A stretch of DNA of 64,000 bases from Methylosinus sp. Ce-a6 (GCF_009811655.1 NZ_BGJX01000004.1:62001-126000), one strand, 5' to 3'. Positions 1 to 8,951 are shown, counted from the stretch's first letter. The notes: a model not told the origin generated them from the letters alone. A program made the numbers and translations.

Positions 1-1022
1 ACAATATGGTCCTCGTCTATCGGCTCACCTTGCCGACCGCCGTCGATCCGCTCTTCCTCAAATCCATGCGCGACACGGCGCCGGTGACGCTCGCCCGTAT
101 CGACGCCGGCGCTCTCGGCCTCGCCTCGAGCGCCGCGGCGCCGGTCGTCGCGCAGCTGCATTCGATTCGTCGCGCGCAGAGCGGCGTTTTCGCCGCGCAG
201 GGCCTCTCGGCCTGGCTCGGCGGCAATGTCGATTTCGGTCCCACGGCGACGCGGCCCGGGCTCGACGGCGACCGCACGCTCTATGGCGGCTCATTCGGCC
301 TCGATTATGGCTGGAAGGAGCTGCGCGCGGGCGTCGCGGCGACGGTGCGCGCCGGCCAATATGGCGGCGGCGCGCTCGGCTATTTCGACATTTCGCCGAC
401 CGTCTCGCCGAGCCTCTACGCCGGCTATTTCGGCGATCTCTTCTATCTCCACGGAACGGCGACCTTCTCGCCGGATGTCGGCTTCTCCGACATTCGCCGC
501 CTCGCCGCTTACGGTCTCACCGGCGTCGGCCGCACCAGCGTCGATTCCTACGCCTTCGGCGGCGAGATCGGCGCGAAGCTGAATCTGGACGCCTTCCAAT
601 TCACGCCCTTCTTCGGCGTGACGCAGACCCATGCGACGATCCGCGGCTATACGGAGAGCGGCGCCGCCGGCGGCAATGTCGTCTATCCGGAGCATTCGAT
701 CTTAGCGACGACATTGCGTTACGGCGTGGAGGCCTCGGCCTCTTTGCTCGGCGTCAATCCCTGGGTGCGAGCAGCCTATAATCAGGCCCTCGACCGCGAT
801 CCCAAGCGCGTGCAGGTCAGCCTCGCCGGCGTGCTGAGCCCCATGGCGACGCAATCGATCCTCATTCCGACCTATGATCGCAATTCGGTCACGGTCGGCG
901 TCGGCGCGCAGGGCGATTTCGCGCCGAACATCGGCTGGCGCATCGGCTATGACGCCGACATTGCGACGCGCTACGGCAATGTCGCCCATTCGGTGACGAC
1001 GGCCTTGCGCGTCGGCTTCTGA
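1..1022 (+). CDS. Autotransporter beta-domain protein, C-terminal part (5' end outside window)
   Basis: The reading frame is open to the left edge, so this is the C-terminal part of a longer outer-membrane protein; the ATG at 6 is probably internal. The visible ~339 residues are rich in Gly, Tyr and Phe with alternating amphipathic stretches (for example GGSFGLDYGWKELRAG), and the chain ends in a terminal Phe, the usual signature of a translocator barrel recognised by the BAM complex. The length fits an autotransporter barrel (~280 residues) plus linker. The passenger domain, which would define the function, lies upstream of the window. The family assignment is inferred from barrel character and the C-terminal Phe. 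Confidence 0.7.
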   Translation, partial: NMVLVYRLTLPTAVDPLFLKSMRDTAPVTLARIDAGALGLASSAAAPVVAQLHSIRRAQSGVFAAQGLSAWLGGNVDFGPTATRPGLDGDRTLYGGSFGLDYGWKELRAGVAATVRAGQYGGGALGYFDISPTVSPSLYAGYFGDLFYLHGTATFSPDVGFSDIRRLAAYGLTGVGRTSVDSYAFGGEIGAKLNLDAFQFTPFFGVTQTHATIRGYTESGAAGGNVVYPEHSILATTLRYGVEASASLLGVNPWVRAAYNQALDRDPKRVQVSLAGVLSPMATQSILIPTYDRNSVTVGVGAQGDFAPNIGWRIGYDADIATRYGNVAHSVTTALRVGF

Positions 1023-1044
1023 CGGCGGAAGGGCGACGCCGCCG

Positions 1045-1836
1045 TCAGGCGGTGGCGTCGTCCTGATGGCGGCGATGGTCCTCGGCGTGATGATGGCGCC
1101 GACGGGCCTCCTCGTGATCCTCTTCGAAATCCTCGTCGCGGTCGCGCGCGTGATGCCGCGCATGGCGACGGCGGCCGGTCACGCCGCGAAACACCGCGCG
1201 CGCCAAGCCGCGCAGCGGCGAGGTGAGACGGCTCACATCCTCGATCCGCTCGATCACCGCCTCGCTGCGCGAGAGCTCGCGGTCGAGCGCCGTCTTGGTG
1301 CGGCAGAGCTCGGCGTCACGATCCTCGAACCAAACGGAGAGCACGCGCCACCAGGCGATGGCGAGGCCCTGCAGCTTCAAGGCGCCGAGCGCGCCTTCGC
1401 TGTCTATGTCGGCGGCCTCCAGCATGAAGCGCATGGAATTGACCGTCTCGCGATTGAGCGCGGCCGCGGCCAAGGGATCGGTCGACGCCCATTGCGACAC
1501 CGACTCCAGCGCGTTGCGATAGGGCTCCAACGCCTCGAGGCGACGCAGCAGCACCTCGTAGAGCCGCTCCTTGGCGGGCTCGGAGGCGTAGCGGCCCGAG
1601 AAATCGTCGAGCACCTGCCGGTCGATCTTGCGCGAAAAGGCCGAGAGAACCGCGCCCTTGGACGGGAAATTGTCGCGGAAATCGGCCAGCGAGACATCCG
1701 CGTCATGGGCGATGTCGGAAATGGCTATGTCCTCGAAGGCCCGGCGCGCCGCCAGCCGCATCAAGGATTCGACGATCCGGTCGCGGATCGATCCGCTTCC
1801 ATTGCCTGTCTCGGTGCTTTTGCCGCTCGTCGCCAT
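1045..1836 (-). CDS. TetR-family transcriptional regulator with His/Asp-rich tail
   Basis: The N-terminal ~65 residues form a TetR helix-turn-helix (IVESLMRLAARRAFEDIAIS followed by IAHDADVSLADFRDNFPSKG). The rest is a helical ligand-binding and dimerisation region. The last ~40 residues are unusual: strings of His, Arg, Asp and Glu (RRHARHHARDRDEDFEEDHE, then RRHHHAEDHRRHQDD), which could bind divalent metal or be disordered. At 263 residues it is longer than a typical TetR protein (~200), and the tail explains the excess. The gene is convergent with the autotransporter and upstream of proC on the same strand, 85 bp away. Ligand and target genes cannot be told from sequence. Confidence 0.8.
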   Translation of the reverse strand: MATSGKSTETGNGSGSIRDRIVESLMRLAARRAFEDIAISDIAHDADVSLADFRDNFPSKGAVLSAFSRKIDRQVLDDFSGRYASEPAKERLYEVLLRRLEALEPYRNALESVSQWASTDPLAAAALNRETVNSMRFMLEAADIDSEGALGALKLQGLAIAWWRVLSVWFEDRDAELCRTKTALDRELSRSEAVIERIEDVSRLTSPLRGLARAVFRGVTGRRRHARHHARDRDEDFEEDHEEARRRHHHAEDHRRHQDDATA

Positions 1837-1921
1837 CGCCGCCTCCCCAAATCGCTCGAAGCCAGCCGCTTCCCGTTTAATTTAGGGCGTTCCGCCGAGA
1901 TCGGAAGGAATTTCGGTTTTT

Positions 1922-2755
1922 TCAACCCGACAATTCTGCGGCCCGGCGCTTCGCCGCCGCGACGGCGCGCTCGAGCAGAGGCTCGAGACCGTCCTTCGCC
2001 ATCAGAACCTCGAGCGCCGCGGCGGTCGTGCCGCCGGGCGAGGTGACGTTCTGACGGAGCGTCTCCGGCGTGATCCCGACGCTCCGGCGCAATAATTCGC
2101 CGGAGCCGGCCGCCGTCGCGCGCGCGAGCCGCGCCGCCGTCTCTTCCGGCAGGCCCGCTTCGACGCCCGCCTTCGTCAGGCATTCGACGAAATAGAAGAC
2201 ATAGGCCGGGCCGGAGCCCGAAACCGCCGTCACCGCGTCGACGAGCGCCTCGCTCTCGACCCAGACCACCTCCCCCACCGCGGCGAGCAGCGCCTCGGCC
2301 AGCGCGCGACGCTCGGGATCGACGGCGGGCGCGGCGAAGGCGCCGGTGATCCCGCGGCCGATCGCAGCGGGCGTGTTGGGCATGGCGCGCACGAAAAAGC
2401 GCGCCTGCGGCAGGCGCGCGGAAAGATCGGCGACGCGTTTCCCCGCGAGTATGGAGACGATGAGCGTGTCGGCGCCGGCTTCGGCCGCGATCATCGGCGC
2501 GACCGCATCGAGCGCCTGCGGCTTCACGGCGAGCGCCAGCGCCCGCGGCGCCACGCGATGTTCCGGGTTCAAGCGAAAGCCGCGATCTTTCGCGAGCGCG
2601 ACGAGCGCCGGCGAGGGCTGCGGCTCGACGATCGTCACGCCCTCGCCGACAAGCCCCTGCGCCGCCCAGCCCTCGAGCAGGGCGAAGCCCATCTTTCCGG
2701 CCCCGACCAGAGTGATCGAGCCGGGCAGTCCGGCCCCTGCGGACATTTGGATCAC
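1922..2755 (-). CDS. proC: Pyrroline-5-carboxylate reductase
   Basis: Catalyses the last step of proline synthesis, NAD(P)H-dependent reduction of 1-pyrroline-5-carboxylate, in the cytosol. The N-terminal Rossmann motif is VGAGKMGFALLEGW. The P5CR C-terminal dimerisation region is clear: AVSGSGPAYVFYFVECLTKA and the end region NVTSPGGTTAAALEVL. About 277 residues is normal for ProC. The GTG start at 2755 overlaps the stop of the YbjN gene (GTGA) and is preceded by GGGAG at a short spacing; an ATG nine bases further in (2746) is a possible alternative. Together with the upstream gene it forms a two-gene translationally coupled unit, a common alphaproteobacterial arrangement. Confidence 0.95.
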   Translation of the reverse strand: MIQMSAGAGLPGSITLVGAGKMGFALLEGWAAQGLVGEGVTIVEPQPSPALVALAKDRGFRLNPEHRVAPRALALAVKPQALDAVAPMIAAEAGADTLIVSILAGKRVADLSARLPQARFFVRAMPNTPAAIGRGITGAFAAPAVDPERRALAEALLAAVGEVVWVESEALVDAVTAVSGSGPAYVFYFVECLTKAGVEAGLPEETAARLARATAAGSGELLRRSVGITPETLRQNVTSPGGTTAAALEVLMAKDGLEPLLERAVAAAKRRAAELSG

Positions 2756-3255
2756 GCTTCTCCCTTGGTCTCGAAGGTCGCGGTCTCGAGCGCCTCCTTA
2801 GCGCCCTTGCCGGCCCAGAGCACGAATTGGAACGCCTGATAATAGCGCTCGCAGGTCTCGAGCGCATGGTCCAGCAGCGCGGCGCATTGCGGGCCGGAGG
2901 GCTGCGCGCCGCCGGTCAGCAGCAAGCCCTGGCGGTGCATGACGACGCCCTCCGTCGGCCACAGATCGAAATGGCCGACCCAGAGCTGCTCGTTGATCGT
3001 GCGGATCAACGCCTGCGCCTCGGCGCGGCGGCGCTCCGGCACGCGCAGATCGAAAGCGCAGCTCACATGAAGCGTCTCGAGCTCGGCGAGCCAGGTGAAA
3101 GCCACGTGATAGTCCGTCCAACCGCCGGCGACAGAGATCGAGATCTCGTCTTCGTCGTCGCGATCGAAGCTCCAGTCGTTGGTGGCCGCCAATTGTTCGA
3201 CGATGTCGACGGGATGCCGGGGACGGTCGAAGTCTTTGTCAGGTGCGATCAGCAT
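2752..3255 (-). CDS. YbjN domain-containing protein
   Basis: A 167-residue acidic soluble protein of the YbjN family, whose fold resembles type III secretion chaperones; biochemical function is unknown, with a role in stress or motility suggested for E. coli YbjN. Recognisable stretches include a Trp-rich centre (WTDYHVAFTWLAELETLHVS) and the conserved end region (LLLTGGAQPS, then CERYYQAFQFVLWAGK). Its stop overlaps the proC start, so the two are probably co-transcribed and coupled. The ATG at 3255 follows a gene-free region. The family call rests on overall similarity and the proC neighbourhood. Confidence 0.8.
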   Translation of the reverse strand: MLIAPDKDFDRPRHPVDIVEQLAATNDWSFDRDDEDEISISVAGGWTDYHVAFTWLAELETLHVSCAFDLRVPERRRAEAQALIRTINEQLWVGHFDLWPTEGVVMHRQGLLLTGGAQPSGPQCAALLDHALETCERYYQAFQFVLWAGKGAKEALETATFETKGEA

Positions 3256-3641
3256 GAGCGAAACCTAATGTGAGGGTCGGCCAGACGAGGGCGACGGACG
3301 CTTCTCTTTTTCAGAGACGCATACTCTGATTCAGAGACGCATACGCTGACTGCGAGCCCCGCGCTCCCGTGCTTCGGAAACCGCTCGACGAAACGAATCG
3401 TCCTGCTCGTTCACTCTACTCGAAACGATTGAAATGCCGCCGGCTCAACTCTTCGTGGACGCGAACCTCATGTGCGTTCGTGGATTTGCCGCACAGTGGT
3501 GGATTCGTTTCCGCCGGTCTACCGGCGGCGAGGCGACGTCCACAAGCTGAGGCATTCACGAGACGAAAAACCGTGGGACAAGTCTGCGTCGCGCGGCTTG
3601 CGCGAAGCTGCGCGACGAAGGAGACCGGTTCCGCTTTCGTC
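3256..3641. other. Gene-free stretch between the YbjN gene and the L,D-transpeptidase
   Basis: 386 bp in which I see no convincing gene; short open frames here have atypical composition and no recognisable domain. It should hold the promoter of ybjN-proC at its left end and the 3' end of the L,D-transpeptidase transcript at its right end. A 20-bp tandem repeat lies at 3311-3350. Confidence 0.6.
3311..3350. repeat. 20-bp direct tandem repeat, two units
   Basis: Two adjacent 20-base units both begin TCAGAGACGCATAC and differ at only two positions. They lie about 60-100 bp upstream of the YbjN start, so they could be a regulatory direct repeat or a chance duplication. Confidence 0.6.
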
Positions 3642-4178
3642 TCAGGGGGTCATGACGACCGTCGTGCCGACGCTCACGCGCTCATAGAGATCGACGACGT
3701 CCTCGTTCAGCATCCGAATGCAGCCATAGGAGGCCGCCGTGCCGACGGAGGCGCGCATCTTGGCGGTGGTGCCGTGGATCGCGGCCTGATTGCGGTCGAG
3801 CGTCAGCGCGCGAACGCCCATCGGATTATGCGGCGAGCCGCCATGGATGAAATTGGGGAGCTCCGGATGGTCCTGCTTGACGACCGCCGGGGGAACCCAA
3901 TCCGGGTTCACATATTTCCCGTCGATATGGGCGTAGCCGGACCATTCCTTGCCCGCCTTGGGCACGGCGACCGGATAGCGAATGGCGGCGCCGTCGCCCA
4001 GGACGAGGAACAGGCTGCGCTGGCGGGCGCTGATGACCACAGTGCCCGGCTGGACCTGGGCGTTGTAGGCGACGACATTATGCGCCGCGCTTCCCGTCCC
4101 GGGCATGGCGAGAAGACCGCAGACGAGCGCCGCGCCCGCGGCGAGACTCGAAATACGCTGACGAAACGAAATGCTCAT
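3642..4178 (-). CDS. L,D-transpeptidase (YkuD domain), exported
   Basis: A 178-residue periplasmic enzyme that links peptidoglycan stem peptides (3-3 crosslinks) or attaches proteins to them. It begins with a signal peptide (MSISFRQRISSLAAGAALVC, cleavage near GTGSAAH). The YkuD active-site motif is at the C-terminal side: a His in IHGT and the catalytic Cys within SYGCIRM. The preceding FIHGGSPHNPMGVRAL block is typical of the alphaproteobacterial ErfK/YbiS/YcfS/YnhG-like group. It is divergent from the methyltransferase gene at 4402, with a 220-bp shared promoter region. Confidence 0.92.
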   Translation of the reverse strand: MSISFRQRISSLAAGAALVCGLLAMPGTGSAAHNVVAYNAQVQPGTVVISARQRSLFLVLGDGAAIRYPVAVPKAGKEWSGYAHIDGKYVNPDWVPPAVVKQDHPELPNFIHGGSPHNPMGVRALTLDRNQAAIHGTTAKMRASVGTAASYGCIRMLNEDVVDLYERVSVGTTVVMTP

Positions 4179-4401
4179 GGCTCACACCTTCTCCGAATGG
4201 CCGGCGTCGCTTTCGAACATGTCGCGCATTCTAGCTTCGGCCATATTTCGCGCCAGCCACCCCATAGTTGCGGTTACGGTTTAACACTAAGATTTGCTTA
4301 CCTGTCTCGCTAAAGCGCGACAGAAGCGAAAAAATCCCCGCCTTATTTCCGCCATCCGACGCGACGGTTGCGCGCGGCGAAGGTTCGAGGCATGACAGGG
4401 C

Positions 4402-5289
4402 ATGGAGAGAGGTCTTTCCGCGCCGGCGATCTTCGACCGCGGCTTGCTGCGCCGCCGGCTGGCCCGCGCGGCGGCGCGCGGCGCGCCGGATTTTCTATTG
4501 GCGCGCGCCGCCGACGATCTCGCGGATCGGCTCGCCGGCATAAGACGCCCCTTCCCCCGCTCGCTCGATCTCTGCACGCCCTCGGCCCATTTCGCGGACA
4601 TCGTCGCCGCGAGCGGGCGGCCGGCGCCGCTGCGGGCGGGGCGCTTCTTCGGGCCCGGCGTCGATCTCGTCGCCGAGGAGGAGGCGCTGCCCTTCGCGGC
4701 CGGCGCCTTCGATCTCATTGTCTCCGGCTTTGCGCTGCAATGGGTGGACGATCTCCCCGGCGCGCTCGCCCAGGCGCGGCGAATGCTGGCGCCCGATGGG
4801 CTGTTTCTGGCCTGTTTCCCGGGCGGCGCGAGCCTCATAGAGCTGCGCGCCGCATTCGCCCAGGCGGAAGACGAGATCTGCGGCGGCGCGAGCCCGCGCG
4901 TGTCGCCTTTCGTCGATCTGCGCGATCTCGGCGGGCTGCTGCAGCGGGCGGGCTTCGCTCTGCCCGTCACCGACGTCGATTCCTTCACGCTGCGCTATGA
5001 TTCGATGCTCTCGCTCTGCGCCGAGCTCAGAGCCATGGGCGCGGCCAATGTGCTGACCGAGCGCGCGCGCCGACCGCTGCGACGCGCGGTGCTCATGCGG
5101 GCGGCGGAAATCTATGGCGAGCGCTTCGCCGACGCGGACGGCCGCGTGCGCGCGACGATGGAGCTCGTCTGGCTCTCCGGCTGGGCGCCGCATGAGAGCC
5201 AGCAGAAGCCGCTCGCGCCGGGCTCCGCGCAGATGCGGCTCGCGGATGCGCTGAAGCCGCGCGGGAGCGACGCCTCGGACGAGGAGTAG
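4402..5289 (+). CDS. SAM-dependent methyltransferase, BioC/NDUFAF5-like
   Basis: A 295-residue class I methyltransferase-like protein. The N-terminal block (IFDRGLLRRRLARAA) and core LPFAAGAFDLIVSGFALQWV followed by RRMLAPDGLFLACFPGG match the alphaproteobacterial group related to mitochondrial NDUFAF5, a complex I assembly factor. The canonical SAM-binding glycine loop is weak here (SLDLCTPSAHFADIV), so cofactor use should be regarded as likely rather than shown; NDUFAF5 itself hydroxylates an arginine of a complex I subunit. The TAG stop forms the first bases of an intergenic repeat block. Confidence 0.8.
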   Translation: MERGLSAPAIFDRGLLRRRLARAAARGAPDFLLARAADDLADRLAGIRRPFPRSLDLCTPSAHFADIVAASGRPAPLRAGRFFGPGVDLVAEEEALPFAAGAFDLIVSGFALQWVDDLPGALAQARRMLAPDGLFLACFPGGASLIELRAAFAQAEDEICGGASPRVSPFVDLRDLGGLLQRAGFALPVTDVDSFTLRYDSMLSLCAELRAMGAANVLTERARRPLRRAVLMRAAEIYGERFADADGRVRATMELVWLSGWAPHESQQKPLAPGSAQMRLADALKPRGSDASDEE

Positions 5290-5519
5290 AGCGCCCCCTC
5301 CCTCACCCTCCCCCGCGTTCCGCGGGAGACGGAGGCGGCCGACGTTACGCAAATCTTTGATGAAAGGCCGAATCTGCCCCCTCTCCCGCGCAGCGGGGGA
5401 GGGCTGGGGAGGGGGCTAGAGCGCATTCGGACAAATCATGTCCGAATGCGCTCTAAAGTTATTTGAATTCGCATGTTCTTTTCCGAAAACCGCTTCGCAC
5501 TTTTCGGGAACATGCTCTA
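5287..5519. repeat. Block of three palindromic intergenic repeats
   Basis: Three elements in series fill the gap between two convergent genes. First is a C-rich/G-rich inverted pair (CCCTCCCTCACCCTCCCCC near 5300 against GGGGGAGGGCTGGGGAGGGG near 5395). Second is a hairpin at about 5416-5456 with arms GAGCGCATTCGGACA and its complement. Third is a palindrome at about 5471-5519 containing GCATGTTCTTTTCCGAAAAC; it recurs in reverse orientation at 22683. The block supplies the stop codons of both flanking genes and could act as a bidirectional terminator. Confidence 0.75.
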
Positions 5520-5885
5520 ACGCGCAGTGATCTCGACCGTCCGGCGCTGGACCGCCCGCTTCTCCCAAGGCCGCTCTTCGGCGAAGACGAGCCGGGCTCT
5601 GCCGGCGGCGAGGGCCTCGATGCGGAAACGGCGCCGGCCCGGCGCGCCGACGAGCGGCCGATCCGGCTCGCCGCCCGACGGCGTGAAGCCGCCCTCGCCG
5701 ACCCGGACGATGGATGGATTTTCGCTCGCCGCGCGATCGAAGCGCCAGACATGACCGGTCGAGGGGTTCTCGCCGAAGTCGATCGTCCGCGTCTCGCCGA
5801 CGGCGAGCGAAAGCCTTCCCTCCCCCGCCCGAACCGCCGACAATTCGAGCCAAATCATCGCGATCGCGGCAAGAATCGACTTCAT
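5517..5885 (-). CDS. Chagasin-family (I42) cysteine peptidase inhibitor, exported
   Basis: A 122-residue protein with an N-terminal signal peptide (MKSILAAIAMIWLELSAVRA). The mature part carries the chagasin loops: NPSTGHVWR corresponds to the NPTTGY loop, GEGGF to the central loop, and RPWE to the C-terminal loop that contacts papain-like peptidases. Members inhibit C1-family cysteine peptidases, here probably in the periplasm. The start at 5885 was chosen because it begins a clean signal peptide; longer frames are Arg-rich and non-native. It ends inside a palindromic repeat. The next gene upstream on the same strand is a glycosyltransferase 5 bp away, so the two may be co-transcribed. Confidence 0.85.
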   Translation of the reverse strand: MKSILAAIAMIWLELSAVRAGEGRLSLAVGETRTIDFGENPSTGHVWRFDRAASENPSIVRVGEGGFTPSGGEPDRPLVGAPGRRRFRIEALAAGRARLVFAEERPWEKRAVQRRTVEITAR

Positions 5886-5890
5886 CAACC

Positions 5891-7210
5891 TTACGCCTTT
5901 GCCGAAACTGCCGCGCATCCGACGAATTCGGCGATCTTCGCCGCGGCCGCCGCCGCGCCATCCTCCGTCCGGATGCGCCGCGCCGCCTCGCTGGCGCCCC
6001 GCGCATAGCGATCGTCGGCAAAGAGCGCGCCGAGCTCCTCCGCGAGCCGATCGGCGGAGCAGCGCTCGAAAGGCCGAACCCGCCCGACGCCGAGACGCGC
6101 CACGCGCGCGGCGTTGTCGCTTTGATCGCCGAAGACGGGAACGACGAGCTGCGGCCGGCCGGCGCGCAGCGCCTGTCCGCAAGCGCCCGAGCCGCCATGA
6201 TGCACGATCGCCGCAGCGCGCGGGAAAATCAGCGAATGGCGGATATGGCCGGCGACGAAGAGCTGCGGCGCCGCGCCCTCGGCGAGCGCGTCCCGCTCCT
6301 CCTCGGCGACGAGCAGCACCGCGCGGCGGCGCAGGCGCAGCGCCGCATGGCCGACGGCGCGATAGAATTCCGGCTGGCCGCGCGCGACGAAGCTGCCGAG
6401 CGTCGCCACGATCGGCGGCTCGCCGGCGTCGAGAAAGTCGAGGAGAGCCGCCGGCAGGCTTTCGGCCGTGTCGGTGAAGCGATCGTGGAATGTGTGGCCG
6501 GCGAGATAGAGGCCGGCCGGATGATCCGGCTGCGGCGGCGCGAGCAAGGGGCTGACCAGCGCGATCGTCCCCTGCGCATAAGGGCCGCCAGCGAGAAGAT
6601 CGCGCCCGCGGCGGGGCGGCAGGCTGAGCTCGCGCCGCAGCCGCGCGATCGGCGCCGCCCGATAGGCGAGGAGATGCATCAGCGCGATGGCCAGCGCTCT
6701 GTTATAGGCGCGCGCGAGCGCCGAGCGCGGCTGCGCCAGAAAGGGCGAGCGCGCGCCGAGCGGCGGATCATAGGCCGACCAGAGAAAGAGCGGCGAGACG
6801 ACGCCATCGAAAAGCGGCAGGCCGAGCCGCTCCGCCGCGAGCTTGGCCGAAAAGCAAATGCTGTGCGCGACGATCGCCGCCGCGTCTTCGCTCGCCGCCG
6901 CCACATCCTCGAAGCTCTGGCCGAGATAAGGGAAGATCAGCTCGCGAAACATGAAGCCGCCGCCGTCGCGGGCGACTCGGTCGGCGATCTCGCCAATGTC
7001 CATGCCGAGCCGCTCGGCGAGCTCGGCGACGTCCGGCCGCACGGCGGCGAAATCGAGCCCCTCGCCCTCGATCCAATCGCGATAGAAGGCGCTGGCGGCG
7101 ATGACCGGGCGAAAACCGATGCGCTTCAGCGCGTGAGCGAGCGCCACATAGGGGTTGAGGTCGCCGAGCGAGCCGAAAGTCGCGATGACGATTTTCCGTC
7201 CATCTCCCAT
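5891..7210 (-). CDS. UDP-glycosyltransferase-like protein (GT1/MGT family)
   Basis: A 439-residue GT-B enzyme related to macrolide and sterol glucosyltransferases. The N-terminal acceptor domain begins VIATFGSLGDLNPYVALAHA, the standard opening of this family. The C-terminal donor-binding signature is present: FPRAAAIVHHGGSGACGQAL followed by RPQLVVPVFGDQSDNA. The start at 7210 places the conserved ATFGSLGD strand a few residues from the N-terminus; an upstream in-frame extension lacks family features and would run into rlmN. The gene is divergent from rlmN with ~80 bp between starts. Acceptor and sugar are not predictable; a lipid or secondary metabolite is plausible. Confidence 0.85.
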   Translation of the reverse strand: MGDGRKIVIATFGSLGDLNPYVALAHALKRIGFRPVIAASAFYRDWIEGEGLDFAAVRPDVAELAERLGMDIGEIADRVARDGGGFMFRELIFPYLGQSFEDVAAASEDAAAIVAHSICFSAKLAAERLGLPLFDGVVSPLFLWSAYDPPLGARSPFLAQPRSALARAYNRALAIALMHLLAYRAAPIARLRRELSLPPRRGRDLLAGGPYAQGTIALVSPLLAPPQPDHPAGLYLAGHTFHDRFTDTAESLPAALLDFLDAGEPPIVATLGSFVARGQPEFYRAVGHAALRLRRRAVLLVAEEERDALAEGAAPQLFVAGHIRHSLIFPRAAAIVHHGGSGACGQALRAGRPQLVVPVFGDQSDNAARVARLGVGRVRPFERCSADRLAEELGALFADDRYARGASEAARRIRTEDGAAAAAAKIAEFVGCAAVSAKA

Positions 7211-7289
7211 GTCCGCCCTTCGCCCCTCGCGCCCATGGAGTCGTCCGGCGCGCATGTTATACTGATTTCTCCGCAGAAAAGAGGAATTG

Positions 7290-8462
7290 ATGACCGCCGC
7301 TTCCGCCTCCGCCATCTCCGTTCGGCCCTCGCTCGCCGGCGCCACGCGCGCCGAGCTCGCGGAGGCGCTGCGCGCCCTCGACATACCCGAGCGCGAGATC
7401 AAGATGCGCGTCTCGCAGCTGTGGCATTGGATCTATTTCCGCGGCGCGCGGGAATTTTCGGAGATGCTCAACATCTCGAAGGTTCTGCGCGGCAGGCTCG
7501 CCGAGCGCTTCACCCTCGCCCTGCCGAATATCGCGGCGGAGCAGGTCTCCGCCGACGGCACGCGCAAATGGCTGCTGCGGCTCGACCCCGTCGACGAGAA
7601 GGACAAGGGCGCGGAGATCGAATGCGTCTATATTCCCGAGAGCGACCGCGGAACCTTATGCGTGTCGAGCCAGGTCGGCTGCACGCTCAATTGCAGCTTC
7701 TGCCATACGGGCACGCAGAAGCTCGTGCGCAATCTGACGACGCGGGAGATCGTCGCGCAGCTTCTCGTGGCGCGCTCACGGCTCGGCGATTTTCCCGGCC
7801 TCGAGCCGCCGACCGACGGGCTCGTGCCCTCGGGGCCCGATGTGCGCGCCGTCTCCAACATCGTCTTCATGGGCATGGGCGAGCCGCTCTATAATCTCGA
7901 GCAGGTGGAGAACGCGATCGACATCATGTCCGACGGCGACGGACTGTCGCTGTCGAAGCGGCGCATCACCGTCTCGACCTCGGGCGTCGTGCCGCAGATC
8001 GAGAGGCTCGGCGCCGAATGCGGGCCCATGCTCGCGATCTCGCTGCACGCCGTGCGCGACGATCTGCGCAATGAGCTGGTGCCGCTCAACAAGAAATATC
8101 CGATCCGCGAATTGCTCACCGCCTGCCGCGACTATCCGGGCGCCTCCAACGCGCGGCGAATCACCTTCGAATATGTGATGCTGAAGGGCGTCAACGACAG
8201 CCCCGCCGAAGCGCGCGCGCTGGTGCGGCTGCTCGAGGGCATACCGGCCAAGATCAATCTGATCCCCTTCAACCCCTGGCCCGGCGCGCCCTATGAATGC
8301 TCCGACTGGGAGACGATCGAGCGATTTTCCGACATCGTGTTCAATGCGGGCTATGCGAGCCCGGTGCGCACGCCGCGCGGCCGCGACATTCTCGCCGCCT
8401 GCGGACAGTTGAAGAGCGAGACCGAGAAGCTGCGCGCGAGAGCGCGGCTCGCGGTGGAGTGA
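7290..8462 (+). CDS. rlmN: Dual-specificity 23S rRNA/tRNA adenine-C2 methyltransferase RlmN
   Basis: Radical-SAM enzyme that methylates C2 of A2503 in 23S rRNA and A37 of some tRNAs. The radical-SAM cluster motif CTLNCSFC (Cys131, 135, 138 with this start) is followed by [12 protein letters not shown]. The family motif [11 protein letters not shown] is present, and a Cys near the C-terminus ([12 protein letters not shown]) is the expected methyl-carrying cysteine. 390 residues is normal. The ATG at 7290 has GAGG five bases upstream; a TTG one codon earlier is the alternative. The TGA stop overlaps the first bases of a MITE-like repeat. Confidence 0.96.
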   Translation: MTAASASAISVRPSLAGATRAELAEALRALDIPEREIKMRVSQLWHWIYFRGAREFSEMLNISKVLRGRLAERFTLALPNIAAEQVSADGTRKWLLRLDPVDEKDKGAEIECVYIPESDRGTLCVSSQVGCTLNCSFCHTGTQKLVRNLTTREIVAQLLVARSRLGDFPGLEPPTDGLVPSGPDVRAVSNIVFMGMGEPLYNLEQVENAIDIMSDGDGLSLSKRRITVSTSGVVPQIERLGAECGPMLAISLHAVRDDLRNELVPLNKKYPIRELLTACRDYPGASNARRITFEYVMLKGVNDSPAEARALVRLLEGIPAKINLIPFNPWPGAPYECSDWETIERFSDIVFNAGYASPVRTPRGRDILAACGQLKSETEKLRARARLAVE

Positions 8463-8596
8463 TACGATTTCCGGCCGATTACTTCCTAAACACGGGCGTC
8501 ATCGCGAGCCGAAGGCGAAGCGATCCAGCGCCATGGGGCGGCTCCTGGATCGCTTCGTCGCTGCGCTTCTCGCGATGACGCAACCGGAAATCGTAT
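8462..8596. repeat. MITE-like palindromic repeat with 13-bp terminal inverted repeats (family C, copy 1)
   Basis: The element starts ATACGATTTCCGG and ends CCGGAAATCGTAT, an exact 13-bp terminal inverted repeat. Inside is a second inverted pair, GTCATCGCGAG near 8499 and CTCGCGATGAC near 8569, with a GGATCGCTTCG-type core. Copies with diverged ends lie at 25915 and 31919. The first bases overlap the rlmN stop codon. Confidence 0.8.
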
Positions 8597-8610
8597 GATG
8601 GGATTTCGAT

Positions 8611-8672
8611 GCGAGCCTTCAGGCTCGCGCTCCGACGCGCGTCATGGACCGCGAGCCTTCAGGCTCGCTTTT
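8611..8672 (+). terminator. Two identical hairpins; the second resembles an intrinsic terminator
   Basis: The palindrome GCGAGCCTTCAGGCTCGC (7-bp stem, TTCA loop) occurs at 8611-8628 and again at 8651-8668. The second copy is followed by TTTTG, as expected for Rho-independent termination of the rlmN transcript. Confidence 0.65.
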
Positions 8673-8699
8673 GTCGCGTCGGCATGACGCGCCCCGCCG

Positions 8700-8951
8700 T
8701 CAGCTCAAGAGCCGGCGCAGCGTCTCTTCGCGCGCGCTCTTATCGGCGGGGCCGCCCTTATCGGCGAGCTTGTCGAGCGCGGCGAGGATCTTCGTCAATT
8801 TGTCCTGCATGAGATTGACGTCGCTCGCCAGCTCGTTGAAGCGATTCTCCAATATGATGAGATGACGGCCGAGCGCCCGCGTGTTGGGCGAGCCGTCGGG
8901 GCTGGTCTGAACGCCCTGTGTCTGCATGTCGTGCTGCTGGAAGCTTCTCAT
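8700..8951 (-). CDS. Small helical protein of unknown function
   Basis: An 83-residue, charged, mostly helical protein with no membrane segment. The central part (LGRHLIILENRFNELASDVN, then LMQDKLTKILAALDKLADK) has heptad-like spacing of Leu/Ile and is probably a short coiled coil. It is not recognised as a named family. Codon use and composition resemble the surrounding genes rather than antisense noise, and it sits alone between the rlmN terminator and the dsbB-yqaA pair. It may be a small structural or regulatory protein. Confidence 0.55.
   Translation of the reverse strand: MRSFQQHDMQTQGVQTSPDGSPNTRALGRHLIILENRFNELASDVNLMQDKLTKILAALDKLADKGGPADKSAREETLRRLLS

Noticed and set aside
3369..4313. 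314-codon plus-strand frame across the L,D-transpeptidase gene
   Set aside because: It is antisense to a gene with an intact catalytic motif and signal peptide; no domain seen.
5714..7894. 726-codon plus-strand frame across the chagasin and glycosyltransferase genes
   Set aside because: It is antisense to two convincing genes and runs into rlmN in another frame; composition is typical of GC-rich shadow frames.
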